Positions 30,290 to 39,943 of a DNA stretch of 64,000 nt are shown piece by piece. Position numbers and translations under genes: made by a program. The notes beneath the pieces are model-generated. The model saw only the letters and a list, made by a program, of their open reading frames with translations, was not told the DNA's origin and ran no database searches. Within the stretch, counting starts at the first letter, position 1. Each line of letters opens with the position of its first letter. The stretch comes from Corynebacterium sp. zg-331 (GTDB taxonomy: Bacteria; Actinomycetota; Actinomycetes; Mycobacteriales; Mycobacteriaceae): positions 124,001-188,000 of the forward strand of contig NZ_JACMYD010000002.1 of NCBI RefSeq assembly GCF_014267345.1, written 5' to 3'.

Positions 30290-31648
30290 TCATGCCGCCG
30301 CGATCCGAACAATGCCGCCGATGGTTCCCTGCCACCACACCCCGCCGGGGCTGATGGTGCCCACCATCTGAAGGGTATCCACCCCAAAGAACGTCACCAG
30401 GCCGGGTAGGTGCTGCTCGTAGCGGGTCTCGCCGGTGGCGGCGTCGATCGCTACAGCACGAATCCGCACCCCGTTGCCCAGCGGCCCGGGGCGACGCTCG
30501 CAGGTGTAGACCAGGCCGTCCGGGCAGGACAGGCGCGGCACGGCCGAGGAATAGAGGTCGTCGCGCTTCCACACGTTGACCAGGCCCCCCTCGATGACGT
30601 CCCAGCGCTCCATACCTGGCGCGAAGGGCGCCTCCTTGGGCACGGATTCCCCGGCGTTATCCGGGTAGCGCGGGTAGGGGTAGCCGTAGGTGCACGCACC
30701 GATGATCGTGGCGCCCACGCCGATCATGGAGTTCTCCGTGCCCGAGGCGCCGGGCCGGAATACCCCGGCCTCGCCCAGTCGTTCCCCGGTATCCGTGCGA
30801 TACACGATGATCTTTTCCTGCTCGTCGGCGTTGTCGCTGAGCATCACGTAGTCGCTGCCGTTCGGGCCGAAGAACGTGGGCGAGGCCCCCGATCCCCAGG
30901 AGAGCTGCCCGGGCTTGCGGGCCGAGCCGGCGTCGTATTCCCTGCGCCACCGCACACGAGGCGACCGGCCAGGCTCGGCGTCCAGCAGGTAGATCGCGCG
31001 GGAGGTAATCACGCTCACCCCCTCGGGGGCGGCGGAGATGGAGTTGTCGATGCGCTCGTCCTCCCCCAGGGAAAGCGCATGAAGAGTGCGGGCGGACTCG
31101 TCTACCACCGCCACCTGCCCCCGGGCGGAGGCCACCCACACGCGGCCCTGCCAGTCGGGCACCAGGCCCACCACCTGGTCGCCCTCGCGCCGGCTAAGAA
31201 AGCGCCCCAGATCCAGGCGTTCTTCCACCCAGAGGCGGGTGCCGGTGGGATCGTGGGCGATGCGCAACAGGGTGTTGGTGCCGTCCACCAGCACCATACG
31301 ATCGGCGGAGTCCACGAAGGCGTACACCCCGCCCAGCAGCGCGCCCTTGGCGATCTCCAGCTCCCCCAGCACCGCCCCGGTGTCGGGATCGAGCACCACC
31401 ACCTTGGGACGCAGGAAGGTCAACCCGGAGCCGATGCGCTGGGTGACCAGCACCTGGATGAGACCATCGCCGCCGCACAGCACGGTGGGGCAGGCCCCGC
31501 CGAGGTCCACGGTGTCCACCCGCCACGGGCGCGCGCCGGGGCCGGGCAGCGGGGTGGCGTCGGAGGATTGGGCGTCCGAGTGCATGGTGCCCATGCCGGG
31601 GGCGGCCAGGTGGGGGGAGGCTTGCGGGGTGTAGGCGAACTCTGCCAC
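30290..31648 (-). CDS. PQQ-like beta-propeller repeat protein
   Basis: A 452-residue protein made of repeated four-strand blades; typical segments are VVVLDPDTGAVLGELE, VWVASARGQVAVVDE and IRAVAIDAATGETRYEQHLPG. No enzymatic motif or signal peptide is visible. The GTG at 31648 is preceded by AGGAG at eight bases; the frame extends to 31708 but that part has no family features. The C-terminal partner (29748-30278) has a Tat signal, while this protein has none. Function unknown. Confidence 0.8.
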   Translation of the reverse strand: MAEFAYTPQASPHLAAPGMGTMHSDAQSSDATPLPGPGARPWRVDTVDLGGACPTVLCGGDGLIQVLVTQRIGSGLTFLRPKVVVLDPDTGAVLGELEIAKGALLGGVYAFVDSADRMVLVDGTNTLLRIAHDPTGTRLWVEERLDLGRFLSRREGDQVVGLVPDWQGRVWVASARGQVAVVDESARTLHALSLGEDERIDNSISAAPEGVSVITSRAIYLLDAEPGRSPRVRWRREYDAGSARKPGQLSWGSGASPTFFGPNGSDYVMLSDNADEQEKIIVYRTDTGERLGEAGVFRPGASGTENSMIGVGATIIGACTYGYPYPRYPDNAGESVPKEAPFAPGMERWDVIEGGLVNVWKRDDLYSSAVPRLSCPDGLVYTCERRPGPLGNGVRIRAVAIDAATGETRYEQHLPGLVTFFGVDTLQMVGTISPGGVWWQGTIGGIVRIAAA

Positions 31649-31741
31649 TGCGGGACTCCTGGGTGGGGGATCGTGTGCCCGCCCAGGATAACGCCTCTCG
31701 CGCCCCACCGGCTACCCTCTTTTGGCTATCGACGCCGCAGC

Positions 31742-32935
31742 CTAGGCGAAGCTCACGGCGTACCGGGCGATGGCCAACTCCTCGTTGGTGGGCACCACAA
31801 AGACCTTGATGGCGGAGTCCTCCGCAGAGATCTCGCGCGCGCCCTCGGCGGGCACGGCGTTGCGCTCCGGGTCGATCTTGATCCCGTAGGTCTCCAGCCC
31901 GGCCAGGGCGTCGGCGCGCACGGCGGCGTCGTTTTCCCCCACCCCGGCGGTGAAGGTGATCGCATTGACCCTGCCCAGGGCGATCATGTAGGAGCCGATG
32001 TACCGGCGCAGCTGATGGATATAGATGTTGTAGGCCAGCCAGGCGTCCTGGTCCTCGGCCTCGATCATCTGGCGCAGGGCGCGGAAGTCGTTGACCCCGG
32101 CAAGGCCCTTGACCCCGGACTGCTTGTTGAGCAACTGATCGATCTCGTCAATGCTCATGCCCGCCTGGCGGTGCAGGTGGAACACGATGCCGGGGTCGAT
32201 GTCACCCGAGCGGGTTCCCATCGCCAGGCCCGCCAAAGGGGTCAGGCCCATCGAGGTATCCATCGCCCGGCCGCCCCGGATCGCGGCGGCTGAGGCGCCG
32301 TTGCCCAGGTGGAGGGTGATCTGATTGACGGCCTGGGCGGGCAACCCCAGCAGCCCCGGAACCTGCTGGGAGACGTATTCGTGGCTGGTGCCGTGGAAGC
32401 CGTAACGGCGCACCCCGTTCTCCAGGGCCACGTCCTTGTTGATGGCGTAGAGCGCGGCGGCAGGCGGAAGAGTGTGGAAGAAGCCGGTGTCGAACACCGC
32501 CACGTGGGGGATATCGGGAAGCAGGGCGCGGGCCACCTCGATGCCGTCTACGTTGGCGGGATTGTGCAGCGGGGCCAGGGGGATGAGGTCGCGGATCATT
32601 CCCACGATCTCGTCGGTGATCAGCTCGGGGGCGGAAAAGAGGATGCCGCCGTGCACTACGCGGTGCCCCACGGCCACCACGTCCACCTGCCGCGGACCGC
32701 AGCCGTGCTCCTCCATGAGGGCAAACACGCGCTTGAGGCCGGTGGAGTGATCGGGTACCTCTTCTTCCACCTCGTGTTTGTTTCCCCCGTGCTTGAGGAT
32801 GATCTTCCCGGAGGGCTCCCCGATCTGTTCCACCAGGCCGCTGACGAAGGGAGCCTCGGTGGCGCCGTTGGCGGGATCCACCAGCTGAAACTTGATGGAG
32901 GAGGAACCGGAGTTGAGCACAAGCGCAAAGGACAT
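31742..32935 (-). CDS. ackA: Acetate kinase
   Basis: Interconverts acetyl phosphate and acetate with ATP; cytosolic. The 397-residue product has the N-terminal [39 protein letters not shown] block (here [16 protein letters not shown]), [10 protein letters not shown] and [25 protein letters not shown]. All are standard for AckA. Its ATG overlaps the pta stop by one base, so the two are translationally coupled. Together they form the acetate activation and overflow pathway. Confidence 0.97.
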   Translation of the reverse strand: MSFALVLNSGSSSIKFQLVDPANGATEAPFVSGLVEQIGEPSGKIILKHGGNKHEVEEEVPDHSTGLKRVFALMEEHGCGPRQVDVVAVGHRVVHGGILFSAPELITDEIVGMIRDLIPLAPLHNPANVDGIEVARALLPDIPHVAVFDTGFFHTLPPAAALYAINKDVALENGVRRYGFHGTSHEYVSQQVPGLLGLPAQAVNQITLHLGNGASAAAIRGGRAMDTSMGLTPLAGLAMGTRSGDIDPGIVFHLHRQAGMSIDEIDQLLNKQSGVKGLAGVNDFRALRQMIEAEDQDAWLAYNIYIHQLRRYIGSYMIALGRVNAITFTAGVGENDAAVRADALAGLETYGIKIDPERNAVPAEGAREISAEDSAIKVFVVPTNEELAIARYAVSFA

Positions 32936-34311
32936 TATTTTCCTCCTGCCTGGATCGCGGTGATCGCCACCGTATTCACGATGTCCGCCACGGTGGCGCC
33001 GCGGGAAAGGTCGTTGATGGGTTTGTTCAGGCCCTGCAGGATCGGCCCCACCGCCAGGGCGCCCGCGGTGCGCTGGACCGTCTTGTAGGCGATGTTGCCG
33101 GCCTCAAGGTCGGGGAAGACCAAGACGTTGGCCCGCCCGGCCACCGGGGAGTCCGGCATCTTCTTCGCCGCCACGGCGGCGTCCACGGCGGCATCGAATT
33201 GCAGCGGGCCGTCCACCTTGAGGTCCGGGGCGGCCGCGCGGGCGCGCTCGGTGGCGGCCGCCGCACGCTCCACGTCCGGGCCGCTGCCGGAGGTACCTGT
33301 GGAATAGGAGAGCACCGCCACGCGGGGGTCGATGCCAAACTGCGCCGCCGTGGCGGCCGAGACCACGGCGATCTCTCCGAGCTGCTCGGCGGTGGGGTTG
33401 GGATTGACCGCGCAGTCGCCGAAGGCCCACAGCCGCCCCGGCATGACCATGAGGAAGATGGAGGACACCACGGAGGCCCCCGGGGCCGTCTTGATGATCT
33501 GGAAAGCGGGCTTGATGGTGTGGGCGGTGGTGTGCGCCGCCCCGGAGACCATGCCGTCGGCCTGGCCGGTGTGCACCATCATCGTGGCGAAGTAGGAAAT
33601 ATCCCGCATGGTCTCGCGCGCCTGCTCCAGCGTCACCCCCTTGGTCTTGCGCAGCTGCGCGAACTGCCGGGCAAAGTCCTCCGCGCGCGGGTCGTTGCGG
33701 TGATCCACGACGGCGACCCCGGAGAGATCCAACCCCAGCTCCGCGGCGCGCGCGGCGATCGTCCCGGGGTCGCCCAGGATGGTCAGATCCACCACTTCGC
33801 GGGCCACGAGCGCGTGCGCGGCGCGCAGGATGCGATCGTCCTCGCCTTCGGGCAGGACGATGTGTGCCTTGGCCGCCGCGGCCTTGTCCAGCAGCCAGGA
33901 CTCAAAGACCTCGGCGGACATCACGGGCTGCGCCCGCTCGGTGACCTCCTCCAACCGGGAGAACTCGGCGTCGGTGAGGGCGGCGGCTACCACCGCGCCG
34001 GCGTGCTTCATTTGCCCCACGGCGAGGTCGATGTGGGCACCGGGGGCGTCGATCAGCGCCACGACGGGCACCCCGAGGGCCGCGGCCGCCTGCGCGTCGA
34101 AGAGGTAGTTCCCCGTTCCCCGCAGCAGCGCGGCCTCCCGCTCCTCGAGGGCGTCGAGGGGCCCGGCGGCCAGAACGCCGGCCACCGTGGGGTGGCCCTC
34201 CCCCGCGATGGCGCAATGGCGCAATCCCCGCTCGGCGGCCCAGGTGCGCGGCTCCACCCCCTCGAAGGTGCGGTTGATGGTGGTCAATAGGAAGGAACGG
34301 GAATGCGTCAT
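32935..34311 (-). CDS. pta: Phosphate acetyltransferase
   Basis: Transfers the acetyl group between CoA and phosphate. The 458-residue product has an N-terminal regulatory region (residues 1-130, with HPTVAGVL and [17 protein letters not shown]) and the catalytic PTA domain with [42 protein letters not shown] and [20 protein letters not shown]. The ATG at 34311 has GGAAAGG upstream. The length matches the corynebacterial enzyme. pta-ackA is regulated by acetate-responsive factors in C. glutamicum; I see no clear site here. Confidence 0.96.
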   Translation of the reverse strand: MTHSRSFLLTTINRTFEGVEPRTWAAERGLRHCAIAGEGHPTVAGVLAAGPLDALEEREAALLRGTGNYLFDAQAAAALGVPVVALIDAPGAHIDLAVGQMKHAGAVVAAALTDAEFSRLEEVTERAQPVMSAEVFESWLLDKAAAAKAHIVLPEGEDDRILRAAHALVAREVVDLTILGDPGTIAARAAELGLDLSGVAVVDHRNDPRAEDFARQFAQLRKTKGVTLEQARETMRDISYFATMMVHTGQADGMVSGAAHTTAHTIKPAFQIIKTAPGASVVSSIFLMVMPGRLWAFGDCAVNPNPTAEQLGEIAVVSAATAAQFGIDPRVAVLSYSTGTSGSGPDVERAAAATERARAAAPDLKVDGPLQFDAAVDAAVAAKKMPDSPVAGRANVLVFPDLEAGNIAYKTVQRTAGALAVGPILQGLNKPINDLSRGATVADIVNTVAITAIQAGGK

Positions 34312-34532
34312 GGATAACCTTTCCGGCGGAGCGGATTATTTTCACCCGCGCACAAACAGCTATGACTTGCCCGATTTTACCGCCTTGCCACGCCCTATAG
34401 GAGAAAACGAGGCAGTAATTTCTCCGCCCACCGCCGCCCCCGAACGCGGGATCCTTCCCGGCGACCGCACCGCTCAGTACACTGTCCCCTGTTAGCTTTC
34501 TGCCGCCAAGAGAGATAAGGAATACCCCCATC

Positions 34533-35900
34533 ATGTCCCGTCCGCTTCGCGTTGCCGTCGTCGGTGCCGGTCCCGCCGGCATTTACGCCTCCGATCTTCT
34601 GGTGAAGTCCGATCAGGACGTACAGATCGATCTTTACGAGCGGATGCCCGCCCCCTTTGGCCTCATCCGCTACGGCGTGGCACCCGATCATCCGCGCATC
34701 AAGGGCATCGTGAAGTCTCTGCACAACGTGCTGGATAAGCCGGAGATCCGCCTGCTGGGCAACATCGAGGTGGGCAAGGACGTCACGGTCGCAGAGCTGC
34801 GAGAGTTGTACGACGCCGTGGTGTTTTCCACCGGCGCCACCGGCGACCGCGACCTTCCCATTCCCGGCTCCGACCTACCCGAGTCCTACGGCGCCGGGCA
34901 GTTCGTGGGCTTTTACGACGGCAACCCGGACTTTACCCGCGACTGGAACCTCACCGCCTCCTCCGTGGCCGTGGTGGGCGTGGGCAACGTGGGCCTCGAC
35001 ATCGCCCGCGTGCTGGCCAAGACCGGCGAGGAGCTCCACGTCACCGAGATCCCGGACAACGTCTTCGAGGGGCTGTCCGCCAACGCCGCCCGGGAGGTGC
35101 ACATCTTTGGTCGGCGCGGCCCCGCCCAGGCGAAGTTCACCCCCATGGAGCTCAAGGAGCTCGATCATTCCCCCACCATCGAGGTCATCGTGAACCCGGA
35201 GGACATCGATTACGACGCCGCCTCCGAGGAGGCCCGGCGCGCCTCCAAGTCCACCGACCTGGTGTGCCAGACCCTGGAGCAGTACGCCATGCGCGATCCC
35301 AAGGGCGCGCCGCACAAGCTCTACATCCACTTCTTCGAGTCCCCCGTGGAGATCATCGGGGAGGACGGCCACGTGGCCGCCATCAAGACCGAGCGCACCG
35401 AGCTGGACGGCAACGGCGGGGTGCGCGGCACCGGGAAGTACACCACCTGGCCGGTTCAGGCCGTCTACCGCGCGGTGGGCTACCGCTCCGACGAGGTCAC
35501 GGGCGTGCCCTTCGACGACGCCGCCGCCGTGATCCCCAACGACGGCGGCCATGTGCTTGACGCCCCCGAGGGCACCGTGGTGCCCGGCCTCTACGCCACC
35601 GGGTGGATCAAGCGCGGCCCCGTGGGGTTGATCGGCAACACCAAGTCCGACGCCAAGGAGACCATCGAGATGCTCCTTGCCGACTACGCCGCGGGTCGCC
35701 TCGCCGCCCCCGACGCCGAGCGCGCCACCCCCGAGGCGGCCCTGGAGTTCCTGGAAAACAAGGGCATCGCCGTGACCACCTGGGAGGGCTGGCACCGGCT
35801 CGACGAGGCCGAGCGCGCCCTAGGCGAGGCCGAGGGGCGCGAGCGCAAGAAGATCGTGGAGTGGGAGGAGATGGTGCGCCACGCAGGACCGCAGGGCTAG
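34533..35900 (+). CDS. fprA: Ferredoxin/adrenodoxin-type NADP+ reductase (FprA)
   Basis: FAD flavoprotein that passes electrons between NADPH and ferredoxin. The 455-residue product has the FAD-binding VAVVGAGPAGIYASDLL, the NADPH-binding VAVVGVGNVGLDIARVL, RRGPAQAKFTPMELKEL and the C-terminal YATGWIKRGPVGLIGNTKSDA found in adrenodoxin-reductase-like enzymes. AAGGAATACCCCC precedes the ATG at 34533. TACACT at 34478-34483 is a possible -10. It follows pta in the opposite direction. Confidence 0.94.
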   Translation: MSRPLRVAVVGAGPAGIYASDLLVKSDQDVQIDLYERMPAPFGLIRYGVAPDHPRIKGIVKSLHNVLDKPEIRLLGNIEVGKDVTVAELRELYDAVVFSTGATGDRDLPIPGSDLPESYGAGQFVGFYDGNPDFTRDWNLTASSVAVVGVGNVGLDIARVLAKTGEELHVTEIPDNVFEGLSANAAREVHIFGRRGPAQAKFTPMELKELDHSPTIEVIVNPEDIDYDAASEEARRASKSTDLVCQTLEQYAMRDPKGAPHKLYIHFFESPVEIIGEDGHVAAIKTERTELDGNGGVRGTGKYTTWPVQAVYRAVGYRSDEVTGVPFDDAAAVIPNDGGHVLDAPEGTVVPGLYATGWIKRGPVGLIGNTKSDAKETIEMLLADYAAGRLAAPDAERATPEAALEFLENKGIAVTTWEGWHRLDEAERALGEAEGRERKKIVEWEEMVRHAGPQG

Positions 35901-35912
35901 CAGGCCTTCGGC

Positions 35913-36149
35913 TCAGCGCTCCAGCCAGGCGGAATCCAGCTCCCCGTGGCGGGAGCAGCGCGCCGCCCACCCCTGGGGAAAGACCTGAACCACCATGCGT
36001 CGGCCGCATATCTGGCAGTAGCGCGGCGGCTCGTAGCCGGCCCGCGCTCCCGGCGAGCGTTCCTTCGCGCCTCCCCTCGCACCCGTGTGGGGGTCGAAGA
36101 TCGGCGGCGCGCCGGTCAGCACCGCCGCGACGAGTTCGTCCGCGGGCAC
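35913..36149 (-). CDS. bsaP: Biotin synthase auxiliary protein BsaP
   Basis: A 78-residue protein with the BsaP signature [26 protein letters not shown], preceded by IFDPHTG. In actinobacteria this small cysteine-rich protein is needed by biotin synthase, probably for its iron-sulfur cluster. The start is GTG at 36149, two bases past the bioB stop (36154-36152). Three conserved cysteines are visible. It is co-transcribed with bioB and lies convergent to fprA. Confidence 0.85.
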   Translation of the reverse strand: MPADELVAAVLTGAPPIFDPHTGARGGAKERSPGARAGYEPPRYCQICGRRMVVQVFPQGWAARCSRHGELDSAWLER

Positions 36150-36151
36150 CG

Positions 36152-37144
36152 CTATACCGCCGAGTTCAGCGCCTTGATGGGCAGCTGAATCCTGTCCATC
36201 ATGTCCAGGTCCTCCTCCATCGGACGCCCCAGGGTGGTGAGGTAATTGCCCACGATCATGGCGTTCATCCCGCCCAGCAGGCCCCGCTCCGCCCCGCGCG
36301 GCCCCAGGGTGAGTTCCCGACCCCCGGCAAAGCGCAGGGTGGTGTGCGGCATGGCGAGGCGGAAGGCGCCCACGGCGCGCAGGGCATCGCGGGAGTCCAT
36401 GACGGGGTAGTCCGCAAAGGGGGTGCCGGGGCGGGGATCGAGGAAGTTCATGGGCACCTCGGCCGGTTCTACCTGCGCCAGCTGCACCGCGAACTCCGCG
36501 CGCTGCGCCAGCGTCTCCCCCATGCCCAGGATTCCCCCGGAGCACACCTCCATGCCCGCCTTGCGCACCAGGTCGAGCGTGGCGCGCCGCTCCTCCCAGG
36601 TGTGGGTGGTCACCACCGCGGGAAAGAAGCTCCGCGCGGTCTCCAGGTTGTGATTGTAGCGATGCACCCCGGCCCGAGCCAGGCGGCGCACCTGCTCCTC
36701 GGTGAGCGTCCCCACGGAGGCCGCCACCTGGATGTCCACCTCCGCTTGAATGGCCACCACCGCGCCTTCGAGTTGCCGCATGAGCCGCTCGTCCGGCCCC
36801 TTGACGGCGGCGACGATGCAAAACTCCGTGGCTCCAGTCTTGGCCGTATGCTTGGCGGATTCCACCAGCTTTTCTATGTCGAGCCAGGCCGCGCGCACCG
36901 GGGATTCGAAGAGGCCGGACTGGGAGCAGAAGTGACAGTCCTCGGGGCAGCCGCCGGTCTTGAGCGAGACGATGCCCTCGATCTCCACCTCCTCCCCGCA
37001 CCAGCGCAGCCGGGTTTCGTGCGCCAGTTCCAGCAGGTCGGGGATGGCGGCGTCGTCAAGCCGCAGGATCTCGAGAATTTCCGCCTCGCTCAGGCCCTCT
37101 CCATCGTCGAGGGCTTTGGATCGGGCGGTGGCGAGGATGGACAC
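36152..37144 (-). CDS. bioB: Biotin synthase
   Basis: Radical SAM enzyme that inserts sulfur into dethiobiotin, the last step of biotin synthesis. The 330-residue product has the radical SAM motif [14 protein letters not shown] (CxxxCxxC), then [18 protein letters not shown] and [11 protein letters not shown]. The start is GTG at 37144, with AAAGGAG seven bases upstream; the extension to 37186 is rejected. A BioQ-type operator overlaps its promoter. Other biotin genes are not in the window. Confidence 0.96.
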   Translation of the reverse strand: MSILATARSKALDDGEGLSEAEILEILRLDDAAIPDLLELAHETRLRWCGEEVEIEGIVSLKTGGCPEDCHFCSQSGLFESPVRAAWLDIEKLVESAKHTAKTGATEFCIVAAVKGPDERLMRQLEGAVVAIQAEVDIQVAASVGTLTEEQVRRLARAGVHRYNHNLETARSFFPAVVTTHTWEERRATLDLVRKAGMEVCSGGILGMGETLAQRAEFAVQLAQVEPAEVPMNFLDPRPGTPFADYPVMDSRDALRAVGAFRLAMPHTTLRFAGGRELTLGPRGAERGLLGGMNAMIVGNYLTTLGRPMEEDLDMMDRIQLPIKALNSAV

Positions 37145-37181
37145 GGGGTGCTCCTTTGAGACGCGAAAGGGATCACGGCCG

Positions 37182-37211
37182 AGCATAGCCGCCCCATTGA
37201 ACGGCGTTCAA
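37182..37211 (-). promoter_or_regulatory. bioB promoter with BioQ-type operator
   Basis: TTGAAC-GGC-GTTCAA at 37197-37211 is a perfect 6+3+6 palindrome matching the TGAAC-N3-GTTCA box of BioQ, the TetR-type repressor of biotin genes in Corynebacterium. Read leftwards its first arm is a -35 (TTGAAC, 37211-37206), followed by an 18-base spacer and TATGCT (37187-37182) as -10. Repressor binding would block RNA polymerase directly. Confidence 0.88.
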
Positions 37212-37293
37212 TTCCCCTGTGATCTTGCGCCTCACACCCTTTTCGTTTCCCGCACCACACCCCAGGCACGGGCGCGGGCGTAGGTTTTTGCCC

Positions 37294-38328
37294 ATGAAAA
37301 ACACGCTCAGCCGCAGGCAATTCAGCCGCGCGACGCTCGCCGCTGGTATCCTTCTCGCCGCCACGCGCCTCCCCCTGACCGCGCGGGCCAGCCGCATGAG
37401 CGGGGAGCTGATGAGTCTTCGCTTCCCCGGCTCCACCCTCGACCCCCACGCCCGGCCCGTCACCGTGCGGTTTCACACCCCCGACGCCACCGTCTCCCGC
37501 CTGATCGCTCCCTCGCCCCACGGCCGGGACGGGGACTTTCCCCTGTGCTCCGAGCTGATCGCGGTGCCCGAGGCAACGACCGCGATCGAGGCTCCGCCCG
37601 AGGTCAGCACGCACCTGCACCCGACGATCCCCCAGATCCCGCTCACCCCGGCGCAGGCCGCGCACCTGGGGGACCCCGAGGCCACGGTGACCGAGGATCT
37701 TCGCGTGGTCTCCCGCGAGCAATGGGGCGCCGACGAAAGCCTCATGACCTGGGAGCCGGAGGAGGGCACGCCCGTGTGCGTCACGGTGCACCACACGCAC
37801 ATCCCCAGCGGGCAGGAACCGGAGTATCGGCGCAACTGGCCAGCGGCCGTGCGCGCGATTTATCGCTTCCACGCCTCCTCGGATAACGGCGGTCGCGGCT
37901 GGGGCGACATCGGCTATCACCTGCTCATCGACCCCGAGGGCACCGTCTACCAGGGACGCACCACCGGAACGCCGGGCCGGGCGGTGTTCTCCCCGGACGG
38001 CGGGCTGGTCACCGCCGGGCACGTGCTCCACGCCAATACCGGCAACATCGGGGTGTGCGTCATCGGGGACTTCGACCGGTATCACCCCACCACGGCGGCC
38101 CACTCCTCCCTGGTCACGGTGCTCGGCGCGCTATGTCGGGCGCGCGGCTTCGATCCGCTCGGCCAGGTGCACTACGTCAATACCGTTTCCTCCGTGGACG
38201 TCACGCGGCCGACCATCAGCGGACACCGGGATTGGCAGGACGTCACCGAGCTGCCCGAGGATTGCCCGGGGCGCAACCTGTGGTACCAGCTGCCCGAGGT
38301 GCGCCAGCAGGTAGCGGAACGGGGGTAG
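37294..38328 (+). CDS. Tat-exported N-acetylmuramoyl-L-alanine amidase (PGRP fold)
   Basis: A 344-residue secreted peptidoglycan hydrolase. The N terminus MKNTLSRRQFSRATLAAGILLAATRLPLTARA is a twin-arginine signal. The amidase_2/PGRP domain begins at VVSREQWGADE and has VTVHHTHIP (first zinc His), GRGWGDIGYHLLIDPEGTVYQGR, HVLHANTGNIGVCVIGDF and the final SGHRDWQDVTELPEDCPG with the second His and the zinc cysteine. The ATG at 37294 directly precedes the Tat signal. It is divergent from bioB. Confidence 0.93.
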   Translation: MKNTLSRRQFSRATLAAGILLAATRLPLTARASRMSGELMSLRFPGSTLDPHARPVTVRFHTPDATVSRLIAPSPHGRDGDFPLCSELIAVPEATTAIEAPPEVSTHLHPTIPQIPLTPAQAAHLGDPEATVTEDLRVVSREQWGADESLMTWEPEEGTPVCVTVHHTHIPSGQEPEYRRNWPAAVRAIYRFHASSDNGGRGWGDIGYHLLIDPEGTVYQGRTTGTPGRAVFSPDGGLVTAGHVLHANTGNIGVCVIGDFDRYHPTTAAHSSLVTVLGALCRARGFDPLGQVHYVNTVSSVDVTRPTISGHRDWQDVTELPEDCPGRNLWYQLPEVRQQVAERG

Positions 38329-38336
38329 GCCCGCCC

Positions 38337-38365
38337 GCTTCCCGGGGAATTATTCCCCAGGAAGC
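38337..38365 (+). terminator. Probable terminator after the amidase gene
   Basis: GCTTCC-GGGGAA / TTCCCC-GGAAGC with one mismatch and a TTA loop, nine bases after the stop codon. There is no U tract, so termination strength is uncertain. Confidence 0.55.
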
Positions 38366-38427
38366 GCCTGCGGTGACTGCAAGGTACGCACCCAACGACG
38401 CAACCACCCCCGCTAAGGGGTAACTTA

Positions 38428-38436
38428 TGGTATAGT
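38428..38436 (+). promoter_or_regulatory. Extended -10 promoter of the SPFH gene
   Basis: TGG-TATAGT fits an extended -10 (TGN then TATAGT at 38431-38436). It would start a transcript near 38443 with a leader of about 85 bases containing the GC-rich hairpin CACCCC-CTTG-GGGGTG (38461-38476). No clear -35 is needed or seen. Confidence 0.5.
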
Positions 38437-38527
38437 TCATGGTAGTTGCTCTCGCGGGGGCACCCCCTTGGGGGTGGATGAGTGACCAGCCGCGTACACC
38501 ACCAACCATGCAGGCAGGAGCGTTGTC

Positions 38528-39427
38528 ATGGCCTTATTCATAATCTCTATCATCCTTATAACCCTCGGGATACTCACTCTTCTTGTCCGTCCCACCACAC
38601 CGCCATCCGGATCGGAAGAATCGAAAAACACCCTCGCCCCCCGCACCCGGCGAATCATCGGCGGGGCGACCACCGCCATCGGCGTTATCGTCCTGGCCCT
38701 GTCGTGCGTGACCGTGGTGCAGCCGCGCACCGTCGGCATCACCACGGCCTTCGGCAAGCCCACCGGCTCCCTGGGCAACGGGCTGCACCTCAAGGCACCG
38801 TGGGAGTCCGTGACCAAGCTCGACGGCGCGAAGCAAAACGACATCTACCGCGACGGCGGCGAGGACACCCTGGGCAACATCGAGGTGCGCCTGGGCAACG
38901 ATGCCAAGGCCACCGTGGACGCCTCCCTCCAATGGCAGCTCAAGGTGGATCGCGCCGAGGAACTCTTCATGGATTACCGCACCTTCGAGGGCATCCAGTC
39001 CAACCTGGTGGATCGCAATTTCCGCGCCGCCCTCAACGAGGTCATGAGCGGATACGATCCCCTCTCGCCCGGCAACGTCGATGCCAACAGCGACACCCTC
39101 GCGGCCCTGTCCCAGCAGACCCTGGACAAGATGCGCGCCAAGGTCAATGGGCAAATCGAGGTGCACTCCGTGACCATTCCCATCATCAACTTCGACCAGT
39201 CCACCCAGGCCAGGATCGACGAGCTGCAATCCGAAATCGCGCGCACGCGCATCGCGGAGCAGAAGAAGGCGACCAACGAGGCCGAGGCCCGCGCCAACCA
39301 GGCCCTGGCGGGATCGCTATCCCCCGAGGTGCTCACCTCCAAGTGCCTGGACATCGTGGCCGACAGCAATCAGTCCCCGCTCGGCTGCTTCCCCACGGGC
39401 GTGCAGCCGGTGGCGGAAGCGCGGTAG
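38528..39427 (+). CDS. SPFH/prohibitin-domain membrane protein
   Basis: A 299-residue membrane protein with two N-terminal hydrophobic segments and a prohibitin-type SPFH domain (RTVGITTAFGKPTGSLGNGLHLKAPWESVTKLDG). A coiled-coil region follows (RIDELQSEIARTRIAEQKKATNEAEARANQ). SPFH proteins form oligomers that organise membranes or regulate proteases; its partner is not clear here. AGGAG lies eight bases before the ATG. A short overlapping uORF starts at 38478. Confidence 0.88.
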   Translation: MALFIISIILITLGILTLLVRPTTPPSGSEESKNTLAPRTRRIIGGATTAIGVIVLALSCVTVVQPRTVGITTAFGKPTGSLGNGLHLKAPWESVTKLDGAKQNDIYRDGGEDTLGNIEVRLGNDAKATVDASLQWQLKVDRAEELFMDYRTFEGIQSNLVDRNFRAALNEVMSGYDPLSPGNVDANSDTLAALSQQTLDKMRAKVNGQIEVHSVTIPIINFDQSTQARIDELQSEIARTRIAEQKKATNEAEARANQALAGSLSPEVLTSKCLDIVADSNQSPLGCFPTGVQPVAEAR

Positions 39428-39469
39428 CGCCGCTCGCGGCCCGTCGCGCCGGCGGCGGACAACAAAATA

Positions 39470-39496
39470 CCCCCTGACCTAGAAAAAGCCAGGGGG
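39470..39496. terminator. Bidirectional terminator between SPFH gene and tRNA-Ser
   Basis: CCCCCTG (39470-39476) pairs with CAGGGGG (39490-39496). Rightwards it is followed by TTT; leftwards by TATTTTGTT. It can serve the rightward SPFH transcript and the leftward tRNA-Ser. Confidence 0.8.
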
Positions 39497-39503
39497 TTTC
39501 CGG

Positions 39504-39589
39504 CGGAGGATGTGGGATTTGAACCCACGAGGGGCGTGAACCCCGCACGCGTTCCAGGCGTGTGACATAGGCCGCTAGTCGAATCCTCC
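39504..39589 (-). tRNA. tRNA-Ser (anticodon GGA)
   Basis: An 86-base class II tRNA on the minus strand. The acceptor stem is GGAGGAT / ATCCTCC with discriminator G. The anticodon loop CTGGAAC gives anticodon GGA, reading UCC and UCU. A long variable arm and a T loop GTTCAAATC follow. The CCA end is not encoded. Confidence 0.95.
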
Positions 39590-39699
39590 AGCGCACACTC
39601 GGCATCACTGCCGCGTACCGCAATAACAGTACACCCGCCCCGCGCCGGGAGCAAATCTCCTGCCCACGCCGCCCGCGCAGCCAAAGCCGCCCGCGCGCC

Positions 39700-39728
39700 T
39701 TGGCCCCCGCCGAATCATGGGATACAAT
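39700..39728 (+). promoter_or_regulatory. Promoter of the SRP RNA gene
   Basis: TTGGCC (39700-39705), a 17-base spacer and TACAAT (39723-39728). The predicted start near 39735 matches the 5' end of the SRP RNA helix. Confidence 0.75.
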
Positions 39729-39734
39729 CGGAAC

Positions 39735-39826
39735 CCGGATCTCGTGCGGCGTGTATCTTGTGAACTCCCCCAGGGCAGGAATGCAGCAAGGGTCAGCGAG
39801 CTCTCGCGGGTGCGCGAGGTCCCCTT
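39735..39826 (+). ncRNA. ffs: Signal recognition particle RNA (small, 4.5S type)
   Basis: The conserved core is visible: GTGAACTCCCCCAGG, then GGAATGCAGCAAGGGT (apical, Ffh-binding), then GAGCTCT...CGGGTGC. GGATCTCGTGCG at 39737-39748 pairs with CGCGAGGTCC near 39813-39822 to close the helix. A CCCC...GGGG hairpin with a T-rich loop follows. The ends are approximate. Confidence 0.88.
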
Positions 39827-39943
39827 AATTTTTTGGGGTTCCTTTGGCGGCATGGCTTCCGCGCCCTGCACGGCCACTCCGGCAGCAGGTAGGATAGGGC
39901 TACATTATTGTGCCTTTTTGATCCCACCGGAAGGAAACCCCCG

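Noticed and set aside
34310..34495. Possible 61-residue protein divergent from pta ([10 protein letters not shown]...)
   Set aside because: Its start codon overlaps the pta start, its nearest ribosome-like site is 14 bases away and nothing in the sequence supports a family. It lies in the promoter region of fprA.
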